From NCBI RefSeq assembly GCF_002209535.1, contig NZ_NJIG01000004.1:480668-544667 (forward strand): a DNA stretch of 64,000 bases, read 5' to 3'. A program made the translations under genes and the position numbers. Each line of letters opens with the position of its first letter. Within the stretch, counting starts at the first letter, position 1. Below are positions 16,634 through 24,640 of this stretch, one piece after another. The notes beneath the pieces were generated by a model. That model was not told the DNA's origin. It did no database searches and was given only the letters and a program-made list of their open reading frames with translations. Source of the stretch: Achromobacter marplatensis. Lineage in GTDB: Bacteria; Pseudomonadota; Gammaproteobacteria; Burkholderiales; Burkholderiaceae_B.

Positions 16634-17683
16634 ATGCAAGAGAAAAACCTGACTCGCCGTGGCTTCATCAAGACCGCCTCCGGCTTGGCGCTCGCTCCCG
16701 CTTTGGGCTGGGTGCCGGGCATGGCGCACGCCGCCGAAAAAGAAATCGTGGTGGGGACCTGGGGCGGCGACTACCAGAACCTGTTGCAGCAGATCATCAA
16801 CCCTATCGTCGACAAACAAGGCGTGAAAGTCGTCTACGACACGGGCAACGCCGTGGGCCGCGTGACCAAGTTGCGCGCCGAAAAGAATTCGCGGCGCGGC
16901 AGCATGGACGTGGCGCTGCTGGGTGAAGTCGACATGTACGACGCCGAGCGCTCCGGCACGCTGGAACCGATCGACGCGAAGAAGCTGCCCAACTTGGCGC
17001 ATGCGATCGGCGCGTTGAAGACGGCGTATTCGATCCCCCATATCTTCAGCGCGATGACGCTGGTCTACAATACCGAAAAATTCCCGACGCCGCCGGATTC
17101 ATTGGAAGTGTTGCTGGACCCCAAACTGAAAGGGCAGGTGGGCTTTTCGGACATCCTGTACCTGTACAACGCCGTCTTCGTCGGCCTGGGCGCGGGCGGC
17201 GACACCAAGAGTTTTGACGGGGGCAAGCGCTTCCTGACCAAGCTCAAGGCGAATGCGCCGCGCATCTACCCGTCCAACGAGGCGGTCGCGGCCGCCTTCA
17301 AGTCTGGCGAGATCGCCATCGCGTGCATGTGGAAGGCGCGCGCGCTGCAATGGAAAGACAGCGGCCTGCCGGTGGGTTTCGTGATTCCCAAGGAGGGCTC
17401 GGTGCCCGTGTCGTTCGAGGCAGGCATCGCCAAGAACAGCCGCAACAAGGACGCCGCCTGGGAATACCTGAACGCCATGCTGGACCCGCAAGGCCAGATC
17501 GGTTTCGCCGAAAAAATGGGCTATGCGCCCACGGTGACCAACGCGTCCTTGCCGGAAAACTTGAAGCGCGTGGGTTTCTCGGAGGCGGAAGTGAAGCTCT
17601 TGCACGCCTATGACCTGAAGCGCCTGACGGAAGGCAAGGCCGACATGCTGGAATTCTGGAACAAGGAATTCAAGGCGGGTTGA
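16634..17683 (+). CDS. ABC importer substrate-binding protein, PotD-like, Tat signal
   Basis: A 349-residue periplasmic receptor. The N-terminus carries a twin-arginine signal (LTRRGFIKTASGLALAPALG) ending near AHAAE, which implies folded export. The mature part begins KEIVVGTWGGDYQNLLQQI, as in the PotD/polyamine-opine receptor family. It is the missing receptor for the permeases and ATPase at 9820-12623, with the enzyme genes placed between them. The ligand cannot be read from sequence. Confidence 0.8.
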   Translation: MQEKNLTRRGFIKTASGLALAPALGWVPGMAHAAEKEIVVGTWGGDYQNLLQQIINPIVDKQGVKVVYDTGNAVGRVTKLRAEKNSRRGSMDVALLGEVDMYDAERSGTLEPIDAKKLPNLAHAIGALKTAYSIPHIFSAMTLVYNTEKFPTPPDSLEVLLDPKLKGQVGFSDILYLYNAVFVGLGAGGDTKSFDGGKRFLTKLKANAPRIYPSNEAVAAAFKSGEIAIACMWKARALQWKDSGLPVGFVIPKEGSVPVSFEAGIAKNSRNKDAAWEYLNAMLDPQGQIGFAEKMGYAPTVTNASLPENLKRVGFSEAEVKLLHAYDLKRLTEGKADMLEFWNKEFKAG

Positions 17684-17692
17684 GGCGCCGCT

Positions 17693-17719
17693 TCCGGATG
17701 CGGCCGGTCCGCATCCGGA
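17693..17719 (+). terminator. Stem-loop after the ABC/amidohydrolase operon
   Basis: CCGGATGCGG (17694-17703) and CCGCATCCGG (17709-17718) pair perfectly around a five-base loop, with one more T-A pair outside. No U-run follows, so it may be a 3' stabiliser or a Rho-assisted end rather than a classical intrinsic terminator. Confidence 0.45.
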
Positions 17720-17795
17720 GGGACATTGCAGATCGGTCCCCGTCTGCGATGGGCGGCCGATGAATCTACCCTGGACATCTTGCGTCAATCTTGAA

Positions 17796-17835
17796 ATGTT
17801 ATATCATTCGTCAGCTATTTGTAATGATATAACAT
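17796..17835. promoter_or_regulatory. Two Zur-like boxes in opposite orientation
   Basis: ATGTTATATCATT (17796-17808) and AATGATATAACAT (17823-17835) are perfect inverted copies separated by 14 bases. Each arm is itself a near-palindrome of the form ATGwTATAwCAT and resembles the GTTATA/TATAAC core of zinc-uptake-regulator (Zur) sites. They end 14 bases before the TonB receptor start. Two dimers could bind side by side and repress the receptor when zinc is plentiful. Confidence 0.65.
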
Positions 17836-17849
17836 CTGAGAGAGCGAAG

Positions 17850-19961
17850 ATGAAAGGCAAGAAGCTAGGGGCGGTTGAGGAAAGAGGCGGGGCGAAGGCC
17901 CGGCGGGCCAGCCGCCGGGGGGCGTTGAAACCGCTGGTCTGCTCACTGATGCTGATCGCGCCGGTCGCGCAGGCCGAGGCCGAAACGGAGTCCGATCGCG
18001 CCAAGACGCTGGCCCCAATTACCGTGTCCGCCAACCCGCTGGGGCTGGACTTGAACAGCACGACGTTGCCCGCCTCGGTGCTCGAAGGCGATGCCCTGAT
18101 CGAGCAGCGGTCCGGCACCTTGGGCGAGACCCTGAAGAACCTGCCCGGCGTCAACAGCGATACCTTCGGCGGCGGCGCGAGCCGGCCGGTGATCCGCGGC
18201 CAGACCGCGCCGCGGGTCAAAGTGCTGTCCGACGGTTCTGAAGTCATGGACGCGTCCAGCATTTCCCCCGACCACGCGGTGACGGTCGAACCGCTGCTGG
18301 CCGAGCGGATCGAAGTGCTGCGCGGCCCGGCGACGCTGCTGTACGGCGGCGGCGCGATCGGCGGCGTGGTGAACGTCGTGGACAAGAAGATCCCCACCGC
18401 GGTGCCGGAAAAGGGCATCGAGGCCGAAGCCGAACTGCGCGGCGCGACCGGTACCAAGGAACGTGCGGGTGCGGTGGGCATCACGGCGGGCGAAGGCCAG
18501 TTCGCGGTGCGCGTTGAAGGGATGAAGCGGCGCACCAGCGACTACGACGTGCCCGATTGGCCGGGCGGCAAGCTGGAAGGTTCGTACAGCGAATCCACCC
18601 AGGGCTCCGTCGGGATGTCGTGGATCACCCCGCGCGGATACGTCGGCCTGGCCTTCACACATCTGGAAAGCAAGTACGGCCTGCCGGGGCATAACCACGA
18701 ATACGAAGGCTGCCACCCGCACGGCACGCATCTGCATTGCGGCGGGCACGATCATGACCACGAAGAAGAAGGCCATGACCATGATCACGAGCATGAACAT
18801 GGCGGCGTGCCGTACGTGAAGCTGCGCAGCAACCGCCTGGACCTGCGCGCGGAGTACCAGGACCCCTTTGCCGGCTTCGAGAAGATCCGCGTGCGCGGTG
18901 GCCTGACCGACTACCAGCACGACGAGATCGAAGGTGGCCAGGTCGGCACCCGTTTCAAGAACAAGGGCTACGACCTGCGGGTGGAGCTGCAGCACAAGCC
19001 CATCGCCGGCTGGCGGGGCGTGGTGGGCGTGCAGAACGCCTATAGCGATTTCCGCGCCGAAGGCGAAGAGGCCTTCCTGCCGCGCAGCAAGACGCGGTCC
19101 AACGGCCTGTTCGTGCTGGAGGAATACCAGCTGAACGACTGGCGCTTCGAAGTGGGCGCGCGCCAGGACTGGCAGCGCATCTCGCCGTCGGGCGGCGCTT
19201 CGCGCAGCAGCCTGTCGGGCACGTCGCTGTCGGCCGCGGCCATCTGGGACTTTGCGCCACAGTATTCCGTGGCGCTGTCGCTGTCACGCTCGCAACGCCT
19301 GCCCAATGCGCAGGAGCTGTATGCGGACGGCGTCCACCTGGCCACCAATACGTACGAACTGGGCAATGCAGACCTTGGCCGCGAGACCTCGCACAACATC
19401 GACCTGACCTTGCGCAAGCATTCGGGCGACACGACGTTCTCGGCCAGCGTGTTCCACAACCGCGTGAAGAACTACATCTACGCGAACACGCTCGACCGCT
19501 ACGAAGACTTCCGGCTGATCGAATACACGCAGCGCGACGCGGAATTCACGGGTGTCGAGGGCGAACTGCGCCATCAGTTCACGCCGGTGTTCTCGGCGGC
19601 GGTATTCGGTGACTATGTGCGCGGCAAGCTGACGGGCGGCGATGGCAATCTGCCGCGCATCCCGGCGGCGCGCGCGGGCGTGCGCGGCAACGTGACGTGG
19701 CAGCAATGGTCGGGCGGCGTGGAATACGCGCGCGTGTTCTCGCAAAAAGATATCGCGTCGTACGAAGACAGCACCCCGGGCTACAACCAGGTCAATGCCG
19801 TGGTCGCCTACCGCGGCCGCTACGGCGCGACCGGCTACGAGGTCTATCTGCGCGGCACCAACCTGTTGAACAAGCTGGCCTACAACCACGCCTCGTTCAT
19901 CTCGTCGGTGGCGCCGCTGCCCGGGCGCAGCGTGCTGCTGGGCGTGCGCATGACGTACTGA
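17850..19961 (+). CDS. znuD: TonB-dependent outer-membrane receptor, ZnuD-like zinc receptor
   Basis: A 703-residue receptor. A signal region (about 1-40) is followed by a plug domain (about 50-170) with VIRGQTAPRVKVLSDG and EVLRGPATLLYGGGAIGGVVNVV, then a beta-barrel ending in a short aromatic C-terminus (GVRMTY). An extracellular loop at about residues 280-320 holds 14 His in roughly 40 residues with many Asp/Glu and two Cys, the feature of ZnuD zinc receptors. ATG 17850 is chosen over the open frame from 17760 because that extension covers the Zur-like boxes. The signal start is longer and more basic than usual. Confidence 0.85.
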   Translation: MKGKKLGAVEERGGAKARRASRRGALKPLVCSLMLIAPVAQAEAETESDRAKTLAPITVSANPLGLDLNSTTLPASVLEGDALIEQRSGTLGETLKNLPGVNSDTFGGGASRPVIRGQTAPRVKVLSDGSEVMDASSISPDHAVTVEPLLAERIEVLRGPATLLYGGGAIGGVVNVVDKKIPTAVPEKGIEAEAELRGATGTKERAGAVGITAGEGQFAVRVEGMKRRTSDYDVPDWPGGKLEGSYSESTQGSVGMSWITPRGYVGLAFTHLESKYGLPGHNHEYEGCHPHGTHLHCGGHDHDHEEEGHDHDHEHEHGGVPYVKLRSNRLDLRAEYQDPFAGFEKIRVRGGLTDYQHDEIEGGQVGTRFKNKGYDLRVELQHKPIAGWRGVVGVQNAYSDFRAEGEEAFLPRSKTRSNGLFVLEEYQLNDWRFEVGARQDWQRISPSGGASRSSLSGTSLSAAAIWDFAPQYSVALSLSRSQRLPNAQELYADGVHLATNTYELGNADLGRETSHNIDLTLRKHSGDTTFSASVFHNRVKNYIYANTLDRYEDFRLIEYTQRDAEFTGVEGELRHQFTPVFSAAVFGDYVRGKLTGGDGNLPRIPAARAGVRGNVTWQQWSGGVEYARVFSQKDIASYEDSTPGYNQVNAVVAYRGRYGATGYEVYLRGTNLLNKLAYNHASFISSVAPLPGRSVLLGVRMTY

Positions 19962-20003
19962 CAAGGCAGGGCGTCCGAGATGGACGCCTGGCCGCAAGAC
20001 GGA

Positions 20004-20033
20004 CGCCGGGGCCATGCGCCCCGGCGTTTTTTT
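20004..20033 (+). terminator. Rho-independent terminator after znuD
   Basis: CGCCGGGGC (20004-20012) pairs with GCCCCGGCG (20018-20026) around a five-base loop and is followed by seven T (20027-20033). This is a textbook intrinsic terminator 43 bases after the znuD stop. Confidence 0.9.
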
Positions 20034-20115
20034 GCTGCGCTGCGGGCGCACAGCCTCTACGGGTAGACCCCAAGTCCGATCTTGTTGACGCCCGAACATG
20101 CCGTTCCTAGAATCA

Positions 20116-20133
20116 GATTTGTGATCACATATC
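20116..20133. promoter_or_regulatory. GntR-type operator candidate before the dehydrogenase operon
   Basis: GATTTGTGATCACATATC is an 18-bp palindrome with one mismatched pair and a perfect TGTGATCACA core. It lies 50 bases before the first gene. The core has the short symmetric form of FCD/GntR sites, and an FCD regulator is encoded in the same operon (23927). The half-sites are too close for a CRP site. Confidence 0.5.
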
Positions 20134-20182
20134 AGAAATAGCGCCCGGCAACCGCCGGTACGCGGGCAGCGGCGAAGCAGGC

Positions 20183-20953
20183 ATGACCCAACAACTATTC
20201 AGTGTTCGAGACAAGATCGTTTTGATTACCGGTGCCGCGGGCGGTATCGGCGCTGCGCTCAGCCGGGCTTTCGCCCAAGGCGGCGCGACGCTGGTGCTGG
20301 CCGACCTGGCGGGGGAAAAGCTGGACGCGCTGGCGTCCGAGCTGCGCGAATCCGGCGTGAAGACCGGAGCCATCGCGCTCAGCGTGGAAAACCGCGAGGC
20401 CTGCGCGGACGCGGTGGCCGACGTGGTGGCGCGCTACGGCGGCGTGGACGTGCTGGTCAACTGCGCCGGCGTCAATACGCGCATGCGGCCCGAGCTGTAC
20501 GCGGAAGACGTGTGGGACCGCATCGTCGACATCAACCTCAAGGGCACGTTCAACATGTGCCAGGCCGTGCACGCGCCGATGAGCCTGCGCGGCAAGGGCA
20601 AGATCATCAACATCGGCTCGATCCTGGCGCTGGCGTCCAACGCGGTGACGGCGGCCTATTCCGCCAGCAAGGGCGGTGTCCTGCAGCTGACGCGTTCGCT
20701 GGCGTGCGCCTGGGCGGCGGACGGCATCACCGTCAACGTGATCCAGCCGGGCTGGATCGACACGGCGCTGTCGCGCCAGGCGCGGGTGGACATTTCCGGC
20801 CACGCCGAACGGGTGGTGGCCACCACGCCGCTGGGCCGCTGGGGCGAACCCGAAGACCTGGTCGGCGCGACGTTGTTCCTGGCCAGCACCGCATCCGACT
20901 TCGTGACGGGCGCAAGCCTGGTGGTGGACGGCGGCGTGACCGCGCATATCTGA
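20183..20953 (+). CDS. Short-chain dehydrogenase/reductase
   Basis: A 256-residue classical SDR. The cofactor motif TGAAGGIG is near residue 18, NCAGVN near 95, the catalytic Ser in INIGSILALAS near 146 and YSASK near 158; the C-terminus SLVVDGG is typical. It leads an operon with a fused E1, a second SDR, an FCD regulator and an E2, so it probably makes or removes a keto/hydroxy intermediate for the dehydrogenase complex. The substrate is unknown. Confidence 0.8.
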   Translation: MTQQLFSVRDKIVLITGAAGGIGAALSRAFAQGGATLVLADLAGEKLDALASELRESGVKTGAIALSVENREACADAVADVVARYGGVDVLVNCAGVNTRMRPELYAEDVWDRIVDINLKGTFNMCQAVHAPMSLRGKGKIINIGSILALASNAVTAAYSASKGGVLQLTRSLACAWAADGITVNVIQPGWIDTALSRQARVDISGHAERVVATTPLGRWGEPEDLVGATLFLASTASDFVTGASLVVDGGVTAHI

Positions 20954-21002
20954 ACGGCAGGCTCCCGGCCCGTCAGAGGCCGGTCTTGCGCAAGGAGAAG
21001 AC

Positions 21003-23210
21003 ATGCTTTTCGAGGACATCGGGCAGACGACAGAAGCGCGCACGCTGGTGGTGGAAGACAGCGATTGGGCGCAGCTGACGCGCGCCGAGGCCATGCGGTT
21101 GACGACCTTGTTCCTGGCGGCGCGCCGCTTCGAGGAAAAGATCCTGCAACTGGATAAGCTGAACCTGGTGCACGGGCCGGCGCATTCCAGCATCGGGCAG
21201 GAAGGCGGCGCGGCGGGCTGCGTCGCGGCCCTGCCTATCGATACGCTGATGAACGGCACGCACCGCGCGCATCACCAATGCGTCGCCAAGGCGGTCAATG
21301 CGCTGTATGAAGACGGCTTCGACCCGGCCGCCAGCGGGCTCACCCCGCGCATGCGCCAGGAGATCCAGGGCCTGATGCACGAGATCCTGGGCTTGAAGGA
21401 CGGCTGGACGGGCGGGCGCGGCGGTTCCATGCACCTGCGCCGCGCCGACCTGGGCATCATGGGCACCAACGCCATCGTCGCCGGCGGCATCCCCATCGCC
21501 TGCGGCCACGCGTTCGCGGAAAAACAGCACGGATCGGGCAAGTTGATGGTCACGTTCTTCGGCGACGGCGCGGTGCATCAGGGCGCCACGCACGAGGCCA
21601 TGAACCTGGCGGCGCTGTACGGCCTGCCCATGATCTTCTTCCTGGAGAACAACAAGTACGCGGTGTCGATGAGCGTGGAGCAATCCACGTTCCAGACCGA
21701 ACTGCTGACGCGTCCGCAGGCGCATGGCATCGCTGCCGTCAAGGTAGACGGCATGAACCCCTTCGCCGTCTGGCTGGCCACGCGCTGGGCGCAGGCGCAT
21801 ATCGAACGCGAAGGGCGGCCGGCATTCATCCTGGCCGAGGTCTACCGCTACTACCATCAGAGCTCGTCGATTCCCGGCAGCGCCTTCGGCTACCGCACGC
21901 GCGACGAGGAAAACGCCTGGAAGGCGCGCGATCCCTGGCTGTTCCTGCAGCGTGAACTGACCGCGCGCGGCATCCTGGACGCCGACACCCTGGCTGCCAT
22001 CGACGCCACCGTCACCGAGGCCGTGGAAGCGGCCGCGGACTCTTGCGTGGAAGGCACGGGATCCGCCACCCGTATCCGCGCCGCGCTGTGGCCGGCAGCC
22101 GCCAGCGTGGACGATCATTTGACCAGCGACATGCGTGAATTCGACGGCGCGCGCTTTGCCGAGGCGGAAGACTTCGATGTGGACGACATGGAAAGCCTGT
22201 CCTACATCGAAGCCATGTCGCGCACCATGGGCGCGCGCATGGCCGAAGACGATCGCATCTACGTGTTCGGCGAAGACGTGGCCAACATGGGCGGCGGCAC
22301 GGTCGGCGCCACGCGCGGGTTGACGGACACCTACGCGGGCCGCCTGGTGAACACCCCGATCACTGAAAACGGCTTCTGCGGCCTGGCCACGGGCGCGGCG
22401 CTGTCGGGCCTGTGCCCGGTGGTGGAACTGATGTACAGCGACTTCTTCCTGGTGGCGGGCGACCAGCTGCTGAACCAGGCGGGCAAGATCCGCCACCTGT
22501 TCAACGGCACGGCCAACGTGCCGCTGGTGCTGCGTACGCGCATCCCGGGAGCGGAGGGCTACGGTTCGCAGCATTCCATGGACCCGGCCGGCGTGTTCGC
22601 GCTGTTTCCGGGCTGGCATATCGTGGCGCCGTCCAACGCCTTCGACTATGTCGGCCTGATGAATTCCGCGCTGCGCTGCCAGGACCCGGTGCTGGTAATC
22701 GAGCCGCAGGAGCTGCACAAGCGCAAGACGCTGGTGCCGAAAGACCTGGACTACTGCATTCCCATCGGCCGCGCCAAGCGCGTGCAGGAAGGCGACCAGA
22801 TCACGCTGCTGGCCACGCTCAGCATGGTCGAGCGCTGCCGGCAGGTCGTCGAGGAAACCGGCGTGCGCGCCGACATCATCGACCTGCGCACGCTGTCGCA
22901 GCGCGATATCGACTACGACACCATCGGGCGTTCGGTCATGAAGACGGGCCGGGTGGCGATCGTCGAACAGACGACGCGCGGCGCCAGCCTGGGCGCGCTG
23001 ATCGCCGACGAGATCCAGCGCCGCTATTTCGACTATCTGGACCAGCCGGTGCAGCGCGTCACGGGCCGCTGGGCGCCGCCCACGGTGTCGCAGGCGCTGG
23101 AGCGCGCGGCGCTGGCGGACGAGGACGACCTACGCACGCTGATCGCCGCCATGCGGCGCGACAGCGCCCTGGACCTCACACAAGGAAATGTCCGTGCCCT
23201 ACGCGCTTGA
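21003..23210 (+). CDS. Fused E1 alpha-beta of a 2-oxoacid/acetoin dehydrogenase-type complex
   Basis: A 735-residue thiamine-diphosphate enzyme with both E1 chains in one protein. The alpha part (about 1-370) has the TPP motif GDGAVHQGATHEAMNLA starting near 187 and ending in ENNKYA near 217. The beta part starts near 397 (SYIEAMSRTMGARMAEDD) with the conserved FGEDVANMGGG and TPITENGFCGLATGAAL. Most relatives encode alpha and beta separately. With the E2 at 24641 it should oxidatively decarboxylate a 2-oxoacid or cleave an acetoin-like ketol. SD GGAG precedes the ATG. Confidence 0.85.
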   Translation: MLFEDIGQTTEARTLVVEDSDWAQLTRAEAMRLTTLFLAARRFEEKILQLDKLNLVHGPAHSSIGQEGGAAGCVAALPIDTLMNGTHRAHHQCVAKAVNALYEDGFDPAASGLTPRMRQEIQGLMHEILGLKDGWTGGRGGSMHLRRADLGIMGTNAIVAGGIPIACGHAFAEKQHGSGKLMVTFFGDGAVHQGATHEAMNLAALYGLPMIFFLENNKYAVSMSVEQSTFQTELLTRPQAHGIAAVKVDGMNPFAVWLATRWAQAHIEREGRPAFILAEVYRYYHQSSSIPGSAFGYRTRDEENAWKARDPWLFLQRELTARGILDADTLAAIDATVTEAVEAAADSCVEGTGSATRIRAALWPAAASVDDHLTSDMREFDGARFAEAEDFDVDDMESLSYIEAMSRTMGARMAEDDRIYVFGEDVANMGGGTVGATRGLTDTYAGRLVNTPITENGFCGLATGAALSGLCPVVELMYSDFFLVAGDQLLNQAGKIRHLFNGTANVPLVLRTRIPGAEGYGSQHSMDPAGVFALFPGWHIVAPSNAFDYVGLMNSALRCQDPVLVIEPQELHKRKTLVPKDLDYCIPIGRAKRVQEGDQITLLATLSMVERCRQVVEETGVRADIIDLRTLSQRDIDYDTIGRSVMKTGRVAIVEQTTRGASLGALIADEIQRRYFDYLDQPVQRVTGRWAPPTVSQALERAALADEDDLRTLIAAMRRDSALDLTQGNVRALRA

Positions 23211-23916
23211 AGGCAAAACCATTCTGATCACGGGTGCGGCCGGCGGCATCGGCAGCGAGACGGCACGCGTCTGCGCCGAACAGGGCGCCGCGCTGGTGCT
23301 GGCCGACCGCGAAGCCCCTGAGGCCCTGGCCGCCGAATTGCGCGCGCAGGGATCGGCGGCACAGGCGATCGCGTTCGACGTGACCGATCGCGCCGCGGCG
23401 GAAGCCGCCGTCCAACGCCTCGACAGGCTGGACGCGCTGGTGGCCAACGCGGGCTATTGCCCCTGGGACGACTGGAACGCCGACGGCTGGGACGACGTGT
23501 TCCGGCAGGTCATCGACATCAACCTGCTGGGCGTCATGCACCTGACCCGCGCGGCGCTGGCCAAGATGGCGCCGCAGGGCAGCGGCCGCATGGTGCTGGT
23601 GTCGTCCGTGGCGGCGCGCATGGGCGGCCTGGCGGCCAGCCCCCACTATGTGGCGGCGAAAGGCGGCACGCACGCTTTCGTGAAATGGCTGGCGCGCAAG
23701 GGGGCGGAGTCGGGCATCACCGTCAACAGCGTGGCGCCGGGCGCGACCGCCACCGCCATGGTGCAGGGCGCCGCCCTGGATGCGAATAGAATTCCTCTGC
23801 GACGCATGGCCCAGCCCCGCGAGATCGCCTTGCCCATCGCCTTTTTATGTTCGGATGGCGCAAGCTACATTTGCGGCGCCACGCTGGATGTGAACGGTGG
23901 CGTCTACATGAACTAG
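23188..23916 (+). CDS. Short-chain dehydrogenase/reductase
   Basis: A 242-residue SDR with TGAAGGIGSETA near residue 14, ANAGY near 86, Ser in VLVSSVAARMGG and YVAAKGG (YxxxK) near 154. It overlaps the E1 gene by 23 bases; AAGGA just before the ATG at 23188 supports this start. It is one of two different SDRs in the operon, which suggests a diol or hydroxyacid being oxidised in two steps before the E1/E2 reaction. Confidence 0.8.
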   Translation: MSVPYALEGKTILITGAAGGIGSETARVCAEQGAALVLADREAPEALAAELRAQGSAAQAIAFDVTDRAAAEAAVQRLDRLDALVANAGYCPWDDWNADGWDDVFRQVIDINLLGVMHLTRAALAKMAPQGSGRMVLVSSVAARMGGLAASPHYVAAKGGTHAFVKWLARKGAESGITVNSVAPGATATAMVQGAALDANRIPLRRMAQPREIALPIAFLCSDGASYICGATLDVNGGVYMN

Positions 23917-23926
23917 GCGCAAGAAC

Positions 23927-24628
23927 ATGGACAACAGCATCCTGGAAGGCCTGCTCGACAAGCAGGAACGCGTGACCGTCGCGGACCAGATCTATCAACA
24001 GACGCGCCAGCTCCTGATGAGCGGCGCGGTGCCGCCCGGGGAAAAGATCACCTTGCGCGGCCTGGCCGCCGCCTTGAACACCAGCCCGATGCCGGTGCGC
24101 GAAGCCGTGAACAAGCTGGTGGCCGAAGGGGCGCTGGAAATGCTGCCCAGCCGCGGCCTGCGCGTTCCGAAACCCAGCCTGCCGAAGTTTCGCGAGATCG
24201 TGCGCATCCGGTGCTGTCTGGAAGGTTTTGCCGCGGCCGAAGCCGTCAAAGTGATCAACGACGAGACCGTGGCGCGCATCGAACGCCACGCCCACGAGTT
24301 CGACAAGTTGGGGCACCAGCGCAAGATCGACACCTTGAAGACGATCGAAGCGAACCGGAACCTGCATTTCACGCTGTACGAAGCGGCGGCGATGCCGCTG
24401 CTGGTCACGATGATCGAGAACATCTGGCTGCAGATCGCGCCCCTGTTCTCGCTCAGCATGAGCAGCAAGGACCGGAAGTCGGAAAGCTGGGAATCGTTCA
24501 GTCACCACGATGCGCTGCTGGCGGCGCTGCGGCGGCGCGACGCCGATGGCGCACGCGGCGCGGTGGTGGCGGACATTTCCGATGCAGCGGCTTATATCGA
24601 GAAGACGGGCAATTTGGCCATCACCTGA
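23927..24628 (+). CDS. GntR-family regulator, FCD subfamily, inside the operon
   Basis: A 233-residue regulator. The winged helix is in residues 15-85 (GEKITLRGLAAALNTSPMPVREAV), with the FCD ligand domain behind it; the His set is in ERHAHEFDKL, NLHFTLYEAA and SHHDALLAAL. It is co-oriented with the enzyme genes, 10 bases after the second SDR. It probably represses the operon through the palindrome at 20116-20133; the inducer may be the operon's substrate. Confidence 0.8.
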   Translation: MDNSILEGLLDKQERVTVADQIYQQTRQLLMSGAVPPGEKITLRGLAAALNTSPMPVREAVNKLVAEGALEMLPSRGLRVPKPSLPKFREIVRIRCCLEGFAAAEAVKVINDETVARIERHAHEFDKLGHQRKIDTLKTIEANRNLHFTLYEAAAMPLLVTMIENIWLQIAPLFSLSMSSKDRKSESWESFSHHDALLAALRRRDADGARGAVVADISDAAAYIEKTGNLAIT

Positions 24629-24640
24629 AGCGAGTGAGAC

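Noticed and set aside
18690..18800. Short repeats in the His-rich region as a CRISPR-like or microsatellite array
   Set aside because: The repeated CATGA/CACGA units are codons for His/Asp/Glu in the ZnuD loop. No CRISPR array with spaced repeats was noticed in the window.
20120..20129. TGTGATCACA as a CRP site
   Set aside because: CRP half-sites need a six-base spacer; here the halves abut. The longer 18-bp symmetry fits a GntR-type operator better.
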